Origin: Fontibacterium universale
GTDB taxonomy: Bacteria > Pseudomonadota > Alphaproteobacteria > Pelagibacterales > Pelagibacteraceae
Length of the DNA stretch: 64,000 nucleotides
Assembly: GCA_965236175.1 (NCBI GenBank)
Contig: CBDEAT010000003.1
Location: 100,294 to 164,293, forward strand
Reading direction: 5' to 3'
Part shown: positions 37,291 through 45,566 of the stretch, one piece after another
How positions within the stretch are numbered: the stretch's first letter is position 1
How the letters are laid out: every line of letters begins with the position of its first letter
Notes under the pieces: model-generated
The model's database searches: none
The model's input: only the letters and a program-made list of their open reading frames with translations
Told to the model about the DNA's origin: nothing
Program-made: the position numbers and the translations under genes

Positions 37291-38675
37291 TTAAACTCTT
37301 TTTGATATTTTCTTATCATTTTATTAACATTAAACGGTGACGTTCCGCCATAAGATTTTTTTGAATTCACTGAATTTTTCAGATCAAACATTTTCAAAAC
37401 ATCTTTTTCTACGCTTTTTTCAACTTTTTTAATCGTTAAAAAATCTAACTCATCAAGTGTTTGATTATTTTTTTCAGCAATATTTACAAGAGTTGCAGAT
37501 TTTTTATGAGCGTCTCTAAAAGACATTCCTTTTTTTACTAAATAATCAGCAAAGTCCGTTGCGGTAGTAAAACCTAATTTTGCAGCAGCTAGCATTTTAG
37601 CTTTATTGGGTTTCATTCCATCTACTAATTCTGTAGCAAGCTGAATATTTAACAAAAGAGTATCGTAAGAATCAAATACGCTCTCCTTATCTTCTTGCAT
37701 GTCCTTAAAGTAAGCAAGCGGTAAGCCTTTCATTGTAGTTAGCATTGAAGACAATTGTCCAAAAATTCTTCCAGTTTTACCTCTAATTAATTCTGCTGAA
37801 TCCGGATTCTTTTTTTGAGGCATGATTGAAGATCCCGTTAATAAACTATCTTCGAGAGTAATTAAATTTACAAGATCTGAATTCCAAATAATGATTTCTT
37901 CAGCAAGTCTCGAAAGATGCACCGAACATAAAGATGCTATAAATAAGAATTCAATAGCAAAATCTCTATCAGAAACTGAATCAATAGAGTTGTCAGTAGG
38001 TTTTTTAAATCCAAGTTTTTTTGAAGTAAAGTGTCTATCAATATTATATGAAGTCCCAGCAAGAGCTGCAGATCCTAAAGGATTTTCATTAATATTTTCT
38101 AAGAAACTTTTAATTCTTTTCTTGTCTCTTTTAAACATTTCTACATACGCCAATAAATAATGTGAAAACAGCACCGGCTGCGCATTTTTAAGATGCGTAA
38201 ATCCTGGCATAATTACATCAATGTTTTTTTTAGCTTTATTTAAAAAACTTTTGATGAGTAGAGTTAAATTTTTATCGATAATGTTTGCAGATTTTTTTAC
38301 CCAAAGTTTAAAATCTGTTACCACCTGATCATTTCTTGATCTTGCAGTATGAAGAAATCCAGCGTGATCACCTATAATTTCAAATAATCTTTTTTCAACA
38401 TTAAGATGAATGTCTTCATGCTCTTTTTTAAATTCAAATTTATTATTTTGTATTTCAATTTTAATCTTTTTTAATCCAAAAATGATTTTTTTAGCAGATT
38501 CACTTTTAATAATTTTCTGCTTTGAAAGCATTTCGCAATGAGCAATAGATGCATCAATATCTTCATTGAATAATCTTTTATCAATATCAATTGAAGAATT
38601 AATTGATTGCAAAAGTTTCGATGTAGGTTTTTTAACTCTTGTGCCCCACACTTTATTTTTATTTCCTTTAGTCAT
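37287..38675 (-). CDS. argH: argininosuccinate lyase
   Basis: ArgH releases arginine and fumarate. The fumarase/aspartase superfamily signature is GSSIMPQKKNPDSAELIRGK, preceded by HTARSRNDQVVTDF and GFTHLKNAQPVLFSHYLLA. The 462-aa length is normal. Its start codon is only 27 bases from that of the divergent thioredoxin gene, so the two promoters must overlap the opposite coding regions or each other. Confidence 0.97.
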   Translation of the reverse strand: MTKGNKNKVWGTRVKKPTSKLLQSINSSIDIDKRLFNEDIDASIAHCEMLSKQKIIKSESAKKIIFGLKKIKIEIQNNKFEFKKEHEDIHLNVEKRLFEIIGDHAGFLHTARSRNDQVVTDFKLWVKKSANIIDKNLTLLIKSFLNKAKKNIDVIMPGFTHLKNAQPVLFSHYLLAYVEMFKRDKKRIKSFLENINENPLGSAALAGTSYNIDRHFTSKKLGFKKPTDNSIDSVSDRDFAIEFLFIASLCSVHLSRLAEEIIIWNSDLVNLITLEDSLLTGSSIMPQKKNPDSAELIRGKTGRIFGQLSSMLTTMKGLPLAYFKDMQEDKESVFDSYDTLLLNIQLATELVDGMKPNKAKMLAAAKLGFTTATDFADYLVKKGMSFRDAHKKSATLVNIAEKNNQTLDELDFLTIKKVEKSVEKDVLKMFDLKNSVNSKKSYGGTSPFNVNKMIRKYQKEFK

Positions 38676-38702
38676 ATTTTTAATAATGTATAAAACTAAA
38701 CT

Positions 38703-39248
38703 ATGTTTTTTTTACGTAATTCTTTTAAATATTTAGTTTATTTAACTAGTTTATTATTATTTATTACTAATCACTCTTTATCACAACCCATTAAAGATCT
38801 TCCCTTCAAGAACATAGTTGTGCATGAGGTTCCAAAAGAAATTATTGGTGAAGAATTTATAGATTTCTCTGGTAAAAAATTAAAATTTAATAAATTTGAT
38901 CATCAAATAAATCTAATTAATTTTTGGTCCACTTGGTGCGTTCCTTGCAAAGAAGAAATGCCTTCCATTGATAAGTTGGTTGATATTATTGGCAAAGATA
39001 AAATAAAAATATTTGCTATTAATCTTGAAAAAATAAATAAGAAAAAAACTGATAAATTTTTTACTGAGTTAAAAATTAAGAATTTTTCTACATATTATGA
39101 CCCAGAGTATGTTTTAGCTAACAAAATTGGTTTAAGAGGCTTGCCAACAACTCTAATTGTGGACCGCAACGGCAAAGAAATAGCAAGAGTTATAGGGTCT
39201 ATTAATTTTGCTGATGAAAAATTTATTAATTGGTTAAGGAACCTTTAA
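38703..39248 (+). CDS. tlpA: TlpA-type periplasmic thioredoxin
   Basis: The 181-aa protein has an N-terminal hydrophobic segment (YLVYLTSLLLFITNHSLSQ), a signal peptide or anchor. The thioredoxin-like domain carries the redox motif WCVPCKEEMPS and the cis-proline region GLRGLPTTLIVDRNG. It is a membrane-facing thiol-disulfide reductase of the TlpA/ResA group, with roles in cytochrome c or oxidase assembly in relatives. It lies divergent from argH, as in many alphaproteobacteria. Confidence 0.9.
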   Translation: MFFLRNSFKYLVYLTSLLLFITNHSLSQPIKDLPFKNIVVHEVPKEIIGEEFIDFSGKKLKFNKFDHQINLINFWSTWCVPCKEEMPSIDKLVDIIGKDKIKIFAINLEKINKKKTDKFFTELKIKNFSTYYDPEYVLANKIGLRGLPTTLIVDRNGKEIARVIGSINFADEKFINWLRNL

Positions 39249-39250
39249 AT

Positions 39251-39451
39251 TTATTTTTTGTGAAAATAAAATAGAGTCATTAAAATAACTATAGCAACAA
39301 ATTGAGCAATAACTCTTAGCTGCATTAGTTTATTACTTTGTCTTTTGTCATCAATATTACTACCAAGAAAAAATGATTTTAATCCACGCATAAGAATTAC
39401 GGTAACAACAATCAAAGCAACTATTGCAATAATACGACTTAAATCTGACAT
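39251..39451 (-). CDS. HIG1-domain twin-helix membrane protein
   Basis: A 66-aa protein with two hydrophobic helices (IIAIVALIVVTVILMRGL and VIAQFVAIVILMTLFYF) joined by a polar loop. The loop-to-helix sequence NKLMQLRVIAQ resembles the HIG1 (hypoxia-induced gene 1) domain found in mitochondria and alphaproteobacteria, where members associate with respiratory supercomplexes. It ends two bases from tlpA on the other strand. Confidence 0.75.
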   Translation of the reverse strand: MSDLSRIIAIVALIVVTVILMRGLKSFFLGSNIDDKRQSNKLMQLRVIAQFVAIVILMTLFYFHKK

Positions 39452-39501
39452 TAAGAAATAATTATCATAAAATGATTAAAATTATATAAAATAAAATATT
39501 A

Positions 39502-40167
39502 ATGAAATTAATTGAAGAAAATATATTTTTAAAGACAACTTCTTTGCCACAAACCTCTTCTAAGGCAAACTATTTAATAGTTTTTTGTCATGGATATGGA
39601 GCTGATGGAAAAGATTTAATTAATATTGGAAATTATTGGCAGAGATTTTTGCCAGACTTTTATTTTACCTCACCTAATGCACCCAATATTTGTTCAGTTA
39701 ATCCAGGAGGATTTGAATGGTTTGATCTTATGAGTCATGATGAAAAAAAAATTAATTTAGAATTAGAAAATTCAATATTAAAATTAACAGATTTTATTAA
39801 TGCAAAACTTAAAGAATTAAATCTAGATTATTCAAAGTTGTTTTTAGTGGGGTTTAGTCAAGGAACAATGATGTCATTACATTATGCGTTAACAAATTCT
39901 AATAAAATTGCAGGAGTAGTTGGCTATTCTGGAAAAATCTATGATCCTGCTTATCTAGAACAGAATATTAAATCAAAACCTTCAGTTTTTTTAATGCACG
40001 GAGATGATGATAATATTGTTCCTCTAGAAGAAATGATGGAGGCAAAAAACTTTTTATTACAAAATAAATTTAATTTAAAAACTAAAATTTTTAAAGGTTG
40101 TGGCCATTCTATTCCAGTAGAAGGATTAAGTTTGGGTCTAGAATTTATTAACATCAATAAAAAATAA
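39502..40167 (+). CDS. phospholipase/carboxylesterase family hydrolase
   Basis: An alpha/beta hydrolase of 221 aa. The nucleophile elbow is VGFSQGTMMSLHYAL, the acidic residue is in MHGDDDNIVPLEEM and the histidine in GCGHSIPVEGL. The oxyanion region is VFCHGYGADGKDLINIG. It resembles YpfH/Est-type carboxylesterases; the substrate cannot be told from sequence. No signal peptide is seen, so it is cytoplasmic. Confidence 0.9.
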   Translation: MKLIEENIFLKTTSLPQTSSKANYLIVFCHGYGADGKDLINIGNYWQRFLPDFYFTSPNAPNICSVNPGGFEWFDLMSHDEKKINLELENSILKLTDFINAKLKELNLDYSKLFLVGFSQGTMMSLHYALTNSNKIAGVVGYSGKIYDPAYLEQNIKSKPSVFLMHGDDDNIVPLEEMMEAKNFLLQNKFNLKTKIFKGCGHSIPVEGLSLGLEFININKK

Positions 40168-40212
40168 ATATTTTGATTATAAATAAAATTGATATATCAA
40201 TTAATGTATTAA

Positions 40213-40782
40213 ATGATTATTACAGAATCTAATTCAGTACCTTTGGATAAGTGCCCAGCTCTTGTATTGAACGCAGATTATAGGCCGTTAAGTTATTACC
40301 CTTTATCATTGTGGTGCTGGCAAGATGCCGTTCGTGATGTTTTTTTAGATAGAGTGACGATAGTTTCAGAGTATGACCGCGAAATTAGGAGTCCTTCCTT
40401 TTCTATGAAATTACCAAGCGTAATTTCATTAAAGAAATATATAAAACCTTCTGAGTTTCCAAACTTTACAAGATTTAACGTTTTTTTAAGAGATAGATTT
40501 TCTTGTCAGTATTGTGGAGATAATAAAAATTTAACTTTTGATCACGTAATACCAAGATCTAGAGGGGGAATTACTTGTTGGGAGAATGTGGTATCTGCTT
40601 GTTGCACATGTAACGTAAGAAAAGGCGGCAAACTTCCCCATGTCAGTGGAATGATTCCAAAAACAAAGCCATGCCGACCAACAGTAGAAGAATTACATGA
40701 TAACGGAAAATTTTTCCCACCAAATTTTTTGCACCAAAGCTGGCTAGATTATTTATATTGGGACGTTAAGCTTGAAAGCTAA
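40213..40782 (+). CDS. HNH endonuclease family protein
   Basis: The 189-aa protein carries an HNH fold with zinc-binding cysteines: CQYCGDNKNLTFDHVIPRSR holds the first Cys pair and the catalytic His, and WENVVSACCTCNVRKGGK the second pair. This single-copy protein is common in alphaproteobacteria outside any restriction system. The N-terminal PALVLNADYRPLSYYPLSLW is typical of it. Its stop overlaps that of coq7 on the other strand in CTAA. Confidence 0.9.
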   Translation: MIITESNSVPLDKCPALVLNADYRPLSYYPLSLWCWQDAVRDVFLDRVTIVSEYDREIRSPSFSMKLPSVISLKKYIKPSEFPNFTRFNVFLRDRFSCQYCGDNKNLTFDHVIPRSRGGITCWENVVSACCTCNVRKGGKLPHVSGMIPKTKPCRPTVEELHDNGKFFPPNFLHQSWLDYLYWDVKLES

Positions 40783-41318
40783 TATTTTTTTGAAATAGCT
40801 ATAGCTAATTTAGAACTATTTTTTATTACGATATCTAAAATAGAATATAAACCATCATTATTAGCTCCTAAACTTTCAGCAGTATTTTTGTGCTCAAGTT
40901 CTTCTTCTCTAAATTTAATAAATTTTTCTTTCAGTTCTTTTTCTTCTTTATATTCTTTGGACAAAATATCTATCTGCTCTCCATAATGACCACCAATAAC
41001 TTCTTCAACGGCAGAAGTGCATAAAGCTGTAGCTTTTTTCCCAAGTAACGCCGTACCAAAACCAAGGGCCGTACCAAGAACATCCCACAAAGGAAGCAAA
41101 GCTGTAGGTCTAACTTTTCTTTCGATAATTTGATTTTCAAAAAATTCTAAATGTTCTAATTCGTGATCACGCATGTCCTTAATAGTATTTTGTAATTCTG
41201 GATCTTTATTAAAAAGTTGAAGAGCTTTTAATTGGCCTTCATATATTTTTATAGCACCACGCTCTCCAGCGTGGTTGACTCTAATCATCTCAGCTATTTG
41301 CTCGTTTTTTTTGTCCAT
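40779..41318 (-). CDS. coq7: demethoxyubiquinone hydroxylase
   Basis: Coq7 is the di-iron hydroxylase that performs the last ring hydroxylation of ubiquinone synthesis. Metal ligands are in MIRVNHAGERGAIKIYEGQL, HELEHLEFFE and REEELEHKNTAESLGA, giving the paired ExxH pattern. At 179 aa it is standard. Its start overlaps dsbB by 25 bases. Confidence 0.95.
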   Translation of the reverse strand: MDKKNEQIAEMIRVNHAGERGAIKIYEGQLKALQLFNKDPELQNTIKDMRDHELEHLEFFENQIIERKVRPTALLPLWDVLGTALGFGTALLGKKATALCTSAVEEVIGGHYGEQIDILSKEYKEEKELKEKFIKFREEELEHKNTAESLGANNDGLYSILDIVIKNSSKLAIAISKKY

Positions 41319-41779
41319 GAGAATATTTTATAATATAAAATTGTAAGAATTAAAGACATAATCATATTAATTGAGGCTAAAGATAAACCAAATAATTTAA
41401 AGCCAACTTCTTTACATGATGGGGCTAATTTACTTTGTAATTCTTTTAAAAGAATATCTTTAGATATATTTTTACCCACTTCTGTTTTGCAGCTAGATAG
41501 TTCGTTAATTAATCCATATTCAATTCCAACGTGGTATCCAGCAAGAAAAAAACTTACAACCGATGTTATGATTATTAAAATCATTAATTGGTTTTTCCAA
41601 TTATTTTTTAAAAAAAATAAAGCAGAGAATAATAAAATTAAATAATAGGGATAGCGCTCATAAATACATAGAGCACAAGGCTTAACTTTTAAAATATACT
41701 CAATAAACAATGCTGAAGAGATAACAAGAAAATTAATTACAAAAATATATATAAAATATTTATAAATTTTATTTTTCAA
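41294..41779 (-). CDS. dsbB: disulfide bond formation protein B
   Basis: A 161-aa inner-membrane protein with four helices. The first periplasmic Cys pair is in KPCALCIYERYPYYLILL and the second in SSCKTEVGK with LAPSCKEVGF. DsbB reoxidises the periplasmic thiol oxidase DsbA and gives the electrons to ubiquinone, which makes the overlap with coq7 fitting. Confidence 0.9.
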   Translation of the reverse strand: MKNKIYKYFIYIFVINFLVISSALFIEYILKVKPCALCIYERYPYYLILLFSALFFLKNNWKNQLMILIIITSVVSFFLAGYHVGIEYGLINELSSCKTEVGKNISKDILLKELQSKLAPSCKEVGFKLFGLSLASINMIMSLILTILYYKIFSWTKKTSK

Positions 41780-42396
41780 GCAGCAAAATAGTGTGGGAAT
41801 TTAATATAAAATAAATACATTCCTGCAAGGACAAAAATAAAACTTCCAATGACCCACATTAAAAAAGTTGAAAACTTTTTCTCAATTTGTTTTTGAATTT
41901 TAGGTCCAAATTTCGAAAATAAATAGGCTAATAAGAAATATCTAGACCCCCTCGTAAATAAAGCTGTGGCGGCAAATAAAAAAAAGTTGAAATGAACAAA
42001 ACCACTGGCTATTGCAAGTAAGTTAAAAGGAAGAGGTGTAAATCCAGAGATAAATAATATGAATGCAAAAGCTATCATTGTGCTTTTTTTATAAAAGATA
42101 GCTAAGAATTTTTTTGGATCATCAACTCCTGAAAGCTCAAATATATGGACGCCTAATTTATGAAACATAAAACTTCCTATAGCGTAAGCAACAAGAGCCC
42201 CTACGAAAGCAGCCGCAGTTGCAATCATGAAAGTTTCAAACCATCTTTTTGGTTTAGCAATTGACATTGGAATTACAATTGCATCTGAGGGAAAAGGAAA
42301 GAATATATTCTCTAAAAAACACCAAACGGCTAAGACATATTTTGCAAGCTTGTGTCCCGCTAGTTTTATAAGTTTATTTAATAAATTTTTTAACAT
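41776..42396 (-). CDS. YqaA/DedA-family membrane protein, copy 1
   Basis: A 206-aa membrane protein with the SNARE-associated (DedA/VTT) fold: LENIFFPFPSDAIVIPMSIAKP near the start, an AYAIGSFMFHKLG helix, and ISGFTPLPFNLLAIASGF followed by FTRGSRYFLLAYLF. DedA proteins are linked to lipid flipping and membrane homeostasis in other bacteria. It overlaps dsbB by four bases. A second copy lies at 42719-43300. Confidence 0.88.
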   Translation of the reverse strand: MLKNLLNKLIKLAGHKLAKYVLAVWCFLENIFFPFPSDAIVIPMSIAKPKRWFETFMIATAAAFVGALVAYAIGSFMFHKLGVHIFELSGVDDPKKFLAIFYKKSTMIAFAFILFISGFTPLPFNLLAIASGFVHFNFFLFAATALFTRGSRYFLLAYLFSKFGPKIQKQIEKKFSTFLMWVIGSFIFVLAGMYLFYIKFPHYFAA

Positions 42397-42434
42397 TAAC
42401 TTGTCATGTATATTTGAATTTATATAATTAAAAA

Positions 42435-42620
42435 ATGAAATTAAGATTTGATATTAAACAATTTGCTATATCTTTAGTGGTTTCGCCAGTAGTTTTCTAT
42501 TTAGTAGTTGGTATTGCTAAGCTTTTCGGAGCATCTTATCGCATCAATCACGGAGAATCTTTTATTATCTGGTTGCTTCTTGCGATTTTAATAAAAATTA
42601 GTTTTATTAATAAGAAATAA
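42435..42620 (+). CDS. small membrane protein, unknown function
   Basis: A 61-aa frame with two hydrophobic stretches (FAISLVVSPVVFYLVVGIAKLF and SFIIWLLLAILIKISF) separated by a short polar loop. It lies divergent from the first DedA gene and 11 bases before tRNA-Leu. I do not recognise the family. The clean amphipathic layout and the lack of overlap with another gene favour a real gene. Confidence 0.6.
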   Translation: MKLRFDIKQFAISLVVSPVVFYLVVGIAKLFGASYRINHGESFIIWLLLAILIKISFINKK

Positions 42621-42631
42621 AAATAAGATTT

Positions 42632-42717
42632 GCGGAAGTGATGGAACGGTAGACATGATAGACTCAAAATCTATTGCTCGCAAGAGTGTGAGGGTTCAAA
42701 TCCCTCCTTCCGCACCA
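42632..42717 (+). tRNA. tRNA-Leu (anticodon CAA)
   Basis: The 86-base RNA begins GCGGAAG and ends CTTCCGC followed by an encoded ACCA, a full 7-bp acceptor stem. The anticodon loop is CTCAAAA between GATAGA-type and TCTATT arms, giving anticodon CAA for UUG codons. The long variable arm (GCTCGCAAGAGTG region) and GGTTCAAATCC T-arm identify a class II tRNA-Leu. Confidence 0.95.
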
Positions 42718-42718
42718 A

Positions 42719-43300
42719 TTAAAATAAATATTTTATTATAAAAAAGATTATCAATAACAGGGCTACACTTACTATTGATAAGATGTTTAAGTATTTTTCT
42801 ACAAAATTTTTTATACCTTCTCCATACTTCCATATCAAAAAGCTTATTGCTAAAAAACGAATTGATCTTGATATGAAACTACCAACAATAAAAATCCAAA
42901 AATTAAACTGTACAAACCCACTACCAATAGTCAGAAGTTTATAAGGCAAAGGAGTAAAGGCATAAAAAAAAACAATCCAAAATTCCATTTCTTTTGTGAT
43001 CGAATTTGTAAATGTAATAAAGGATTCTTGATATCCATATAAACTTATAACTTTTGCTCCAATTGTGTCGTAAAAAAAATATCCTAAATAATATCCTAAG
43101 GCTCCGCCAAGCACTGAGAATACAGTTACAAAAAAACCAATAGCCATTGCTCTATGTCTTTTTACTAATTGGACAGGAATCATTAAAAAAACGATGGGAA
43201 TTGGAAAAACGCTACTTTCAATAAAACTTATAAAATATAAAAATTTTTCAGACTGTTTTTTTGAGCAGATAGATAAAATTTTATTATATAGAGATCTCAT
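42719..43300 (-). CDS. YqaA/DedA-family membrane protein, copy 2
   Basis: A second VTT-fold membrane protein, with SFIESSVFPIPIVFLMIPV, GGALGYYLGYFFYD and YAFTPLPYKLLTIGSGF aligned with copy 1. I start it at the ATG at 43300 (MRSLYNKILSICSKKQSEKF, 193 aa), which is the usual beginning of YqaA proteins; the frame is open to an ATG at 43342 that would add 14 residues. It ends one base after tRNA-Leu on the other strand. The paralogues are clearly divergent in sequence. Confidence 0.85.
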   Translation of the reverse strand: MRSLYNKILSICSKKQSEKFLYFISFIESSVFPIPIVFLMIPVQLVKRHRAMAIGFFVTVFSVLGGALGYYLGYFFYDTIGAKVISLYGYQESFITFTNSITKEMEFWIVFFYAFTPLPYKLLTIGSGFVQFNFWIFIVGSFISRSIRFLAISFLIWKYGEGIKNFVEKYLNILSIVSVALLLIIFFIIKYLF

Positions 43301-43382
43301 TTTAAAAAAGGTTATATATTTAATTTTATTATTAGCATCCAAAATAACTATAGTAGAATAAATAGTTCAAAAAAGTAGAATA

Positions 43383-45122
43383 ATGGTTATGCAAATTTCA
43401 TCATTTAATAGTTTAAATGAAATATTTTTTTTACAATGTGAAAAATATCAAAAAGAAGATCATTTATTATTTAATAATTTAAATTTAAAAAAATTTCAGA
43501 CTTACAGTTGGTCTGATACTAAAAACAATGTCTTAAAACTTGCAAAATTTTTAAATGAAAAAAATATTAACAAAGGCGATAGAGTATTATTAGTTTCAGA
43601 GAATAGACCAGAATGGTTAATAGCAGATCTTGCAATATTACTAAATTCAGCAATTACAGTCCCAAATTATACCACTTACACAGTAAATGATTTTGCATTT
43701 ACAATTAATGACTGCAAGCCTTCAGGATTGATTGTCTCAAGCACTCAGTTATTAAAGAATATCTTATTGGCTTCAAAAAAAATTAATTACAATTTTAATT
43801 TTATAATTCTTTTAAATGAAAAGAATGAATTTGCTGCAGACAATACTATTAATTTTTCTGAGGTTGTAGAAAAAGAAATTGATATTGAAGAAACTAAAAT
43901 ATTTTTTAAAAGGATTAACAAAAATTTAACAAGAAAAGACCCTGCTTGCATTATTTATACCTCTGGTACGCAAGGAACACCTAAGGGAGTGGTGTTATCT
44001 CACGGCGGTATATTAAAAAATTGCGAAGGTGCTTTAGAATTTCTGTATTTTATTAAAGAACAGCAAAATACTTTTCTTACTTGGTTGCCCTTATCTCATT
44101 CTTACGAACATACAGTTCAATTTGTTCAATTAAGTCTAGGAGCAAAAATATTTTATTCAGAAAGTTTGGATAAATTATTAACAAACTTAAAAATTGCAAA
44201 ACCAACTATCATGACTGCTGTACCAAGGTTTTATACAAATCTTGTTCATAAAATTAAAATTAATTTACAAAATCAGAGTAATTTTAAAAAAATGATTTTT
44301 AATAAAACATTAGAATTAGGTGAAAAAAAAATATTATTTAAAAAAATGAGTTTTTTTGAAAAATTTATTAATTTTATATTAGATATAATCGTTAGAAAAA
44401 AAATTAAGAATCAATTTGGTGGAAAAATAAAAGCATTTATATCTGGAGGAGGACCTCTGGACTACAATGTTGGGATATTTTTAAATTCTTTAGGTCTGCC
44501 AACATTACAAGGATATGGGCTGACAGAGGCATCACCAGTCGTTAGTTGTAATTCAATAGATAAAATTAAAGTAGATACAGTTGGAAAAATTTTTAAAGAT
44601 GTAGAGGTCAAAATAGCTTTAGATGGAGAGATTTTAGTTAAGGGAGAAAATATTATGCTTGGATATTGGAATAATAAAAGTGAGACTGAAAAAATCTTAA
44701 AAGATAATTGGTTATATACAGGAGACATAGGAGAAATTGACAAAGACGGATATTTAAAAATTACTGATAGAAAAAAAGATATTATTGTAAATTCTGGTGG
44801 AGACAACATTGCCCCGAGTAAAATAGAAAATTTATTAGCAAATTATCCTGAGGTTATTCAAAGCTATATTTACGGAGATAAAAAGAATTATTTAGTCGCT
44901 CTAATAGTTGTTGCAAAAGAGTTAGAAGACAGAAAAAATAAAATACAATTTATTATTGATAAAGTTAATGATGATCTGAGTATTATTGAAAAAATTAAGA
45001 AATTTATAATTATTGATGATGCATTTACTATCGAGAACGAAATGCTAACTCCAACAATGAAAACAAGAAGGCATCAAGTAAAAAAAGTTTTTGGAGATCA
45101 ATTAGAAAAACTTTATTTTTAA
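43383..45122 (+). CDS. long-chain acyl-CoA synthetase (AMP-forming)
   Basis: A 579-aa AMP-binding enzyme of the FadD/FAA1 branch that activates fatty acids to acyl-CoA. Motifs are YTSGTQGTPKGVVLSHGG (ATP loop), LQGYGLTEASPVVSCNS and YTGDIGEIDKDGYLKITDRK. The C-terminal lysine region is present as NEMLTPTMKTRRHQVKKVF. The closely spaced ATGs at 43383 and 43389 cannot be told apart. It ends two bases from tRNA-Arg on the other strand. Confidence 0.92.
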   Translation: MVMQISSFNSLNEIFFLQCEKYQKEDHLLFNNLNLKKFQTYSWSDTKNNVLKLAKFLNEKNINKGDRVLLVSENRPEWLIADLAILLNSAITVPNYTTYTVNDFAFTINDCKPSGLIVSSTQLLKNILLASKKINYNFNFIILLNEKNEFAADNTINFSEVVEKEIDIEETKIFFKRINKNLTRKDPACIIYTSGTQGTPKGVVLSHGGILKNCEGALEFLYFIKEQQNTFLTWLPLSHSYEHTVQFVQLSLGAKIFYSESLDKLLTNLKIAKPTIMTAVPRFYTNLVHKIKINLQNQSNFKKMIFNKTLELGEKKILFKKMSFFEKFINFILDIIVRKKIKNQFGGKIKAFISGGGPLDYNVGIFLNSLGLPTLQGYGLTEASPVVSCNSIDKIKVDTVGKIFKDVEVKIALDGEILVKGENIMLGYWNNKSETEKILKDNWLYTGDIGEIDKDGYLKITDRKKDIIVNSGGDNIAPSKIENLLANYPEVIQSYIYGDKKNYLVALIVVAKELEDRKNKIQFIIDKVNDDLSIIEKIKKFIIIDDAFTIENEMLTPTMKTRRHQVKKVFGDQLEKLYF

Positions 45123-45124
45123 TT

Positions 45125-45201
45125 TGGTGCACTCGAGAAGATTCGAACTTCTGACACCAAGTTTAGGAAACTTGTACTCTATCCAGCTGAGCTACGAGTG
45201 C
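45125..45201 (-). tRNA. tRNA-Arg (anticodon CCU)
   Basis: On the minus strand the RNA begins GCACTCG, has a D arm TAGCTCAGCTGGATAGAGT, an anticodon stem CAAGT/ACTTG around TTCCTAA (anticodon CCU, reading AGG), a T arm AGAAGTTCGAATCTTCT and ends CGAGTGC with an encoded ACCA. All stems pair fully; 77 bases. Confidence 0.95.
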
Positions 45202-45301
45202 ACTTAAGTAAAATATAAATAATATTTAATCTAAAAAAAATATTAAAAAACTATTGTAAACCAATAAAATTTGAATCAAAAAAAAATAATTCATTTTTAA
45301 A

Positions 45302-45326
45302 AAATTGTTCTCACAAATAACAATTT
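45302..45326. repeat. inverted repeat upstream of the basic peptide gene
   Basis: AAATTGTT (45302-45309) and AACAATTT (45319-45326) form a perfect 8-bp inverted repeat with a nine-base centre. It lies about 90 bases before the small basic peptide gene and just overlaps a -35-like TTGACT (45325-45330). It could be an operator or a hairpin. Apart from this and the next repeat, I see nothing else in the 212 bases between tRNA-Arg and 45414. Confidence 0.4.
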
Positions 45327-45367
45327 GACTTAGTAAGCGATATGTTTTTAAGTATTTCTTAATGCGA

Positions 45368-45390
45368 ATCACTTAAATTATTTAAGTGAT
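45368..45390. repeat. perfect 10-bp hairpin in the leader of the basic peptide gene
   Basis: ATCACTTAAA (45368-45377), loop TTA, TTTAAGTGAT (45381-45390) is a perfect 10-bp stem. It lies 23 bases upstream of the ATG and no T run follows, so it is not a terminator for plus-strand transcription. It may stabilise the mRNA 5' end or be a protein-binding site. Confidence 0.6.
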
Positions 45391-45413
45391 CATTAACGTA
45401 ACGGGAGAAAAAA

Positions 45414-45512
45414 ATGGCTAAAAAAAGAAAAGCAGCTAAAAAAACTTCTAAGAAGAGAAAATCTTCTAAAAGAAGAAAGCCAGCTAAGAAAGCAAAAAAA
45501 AGAAGAAGATAG
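45414..45512 (+). CDS. 32-residue Lys/Arg-rich basic peptide
   Basis: The frame starts MAKKRKAAKKTSKKRKSSKR, ends RRKPAKKAKKRRR, and is made almost wholly of Lys, Arg, Ala and Ser/Thr, like a histone H1 tail. It has a purine-rich ribosome-binding site (GGGAG) seven bases before the ATG, a perfect hairpin in its leader and a strong terminator 20 bases after its stop. Such a complete transcription unit strongly suggests a real and well-expressed product. A nucleic-acid-binding role (nucleoid or ribosome) is inferred from composition alone. Confidence 0.75.
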   Translation: MAKKRKAAKKTSKKRKSSKRRKPAKKAKKRRR

Positions 45513-45530
45513 TTTTTTAGTTTTCAAGAA

Positions 45531-45566
45531 AAACGCTCTTCAAATTTTTTGAAGGGCGTTTTTTTT
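45531..45566. terminator. bidirectional intrinsic terminator
   Basis: An A-rich stretch, then ACGCTCTTCAA (45533-45543), a T-rich loop, TTGAAGGGCGT (45549-45559) and eight T. The 11-bp stem has one wobble pair. The flanking A and T tracts let it work for the basic peptide gene on the plus strand and carD on the minus strand. It is the strongest terminator in the window. Confidence 0.78.
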
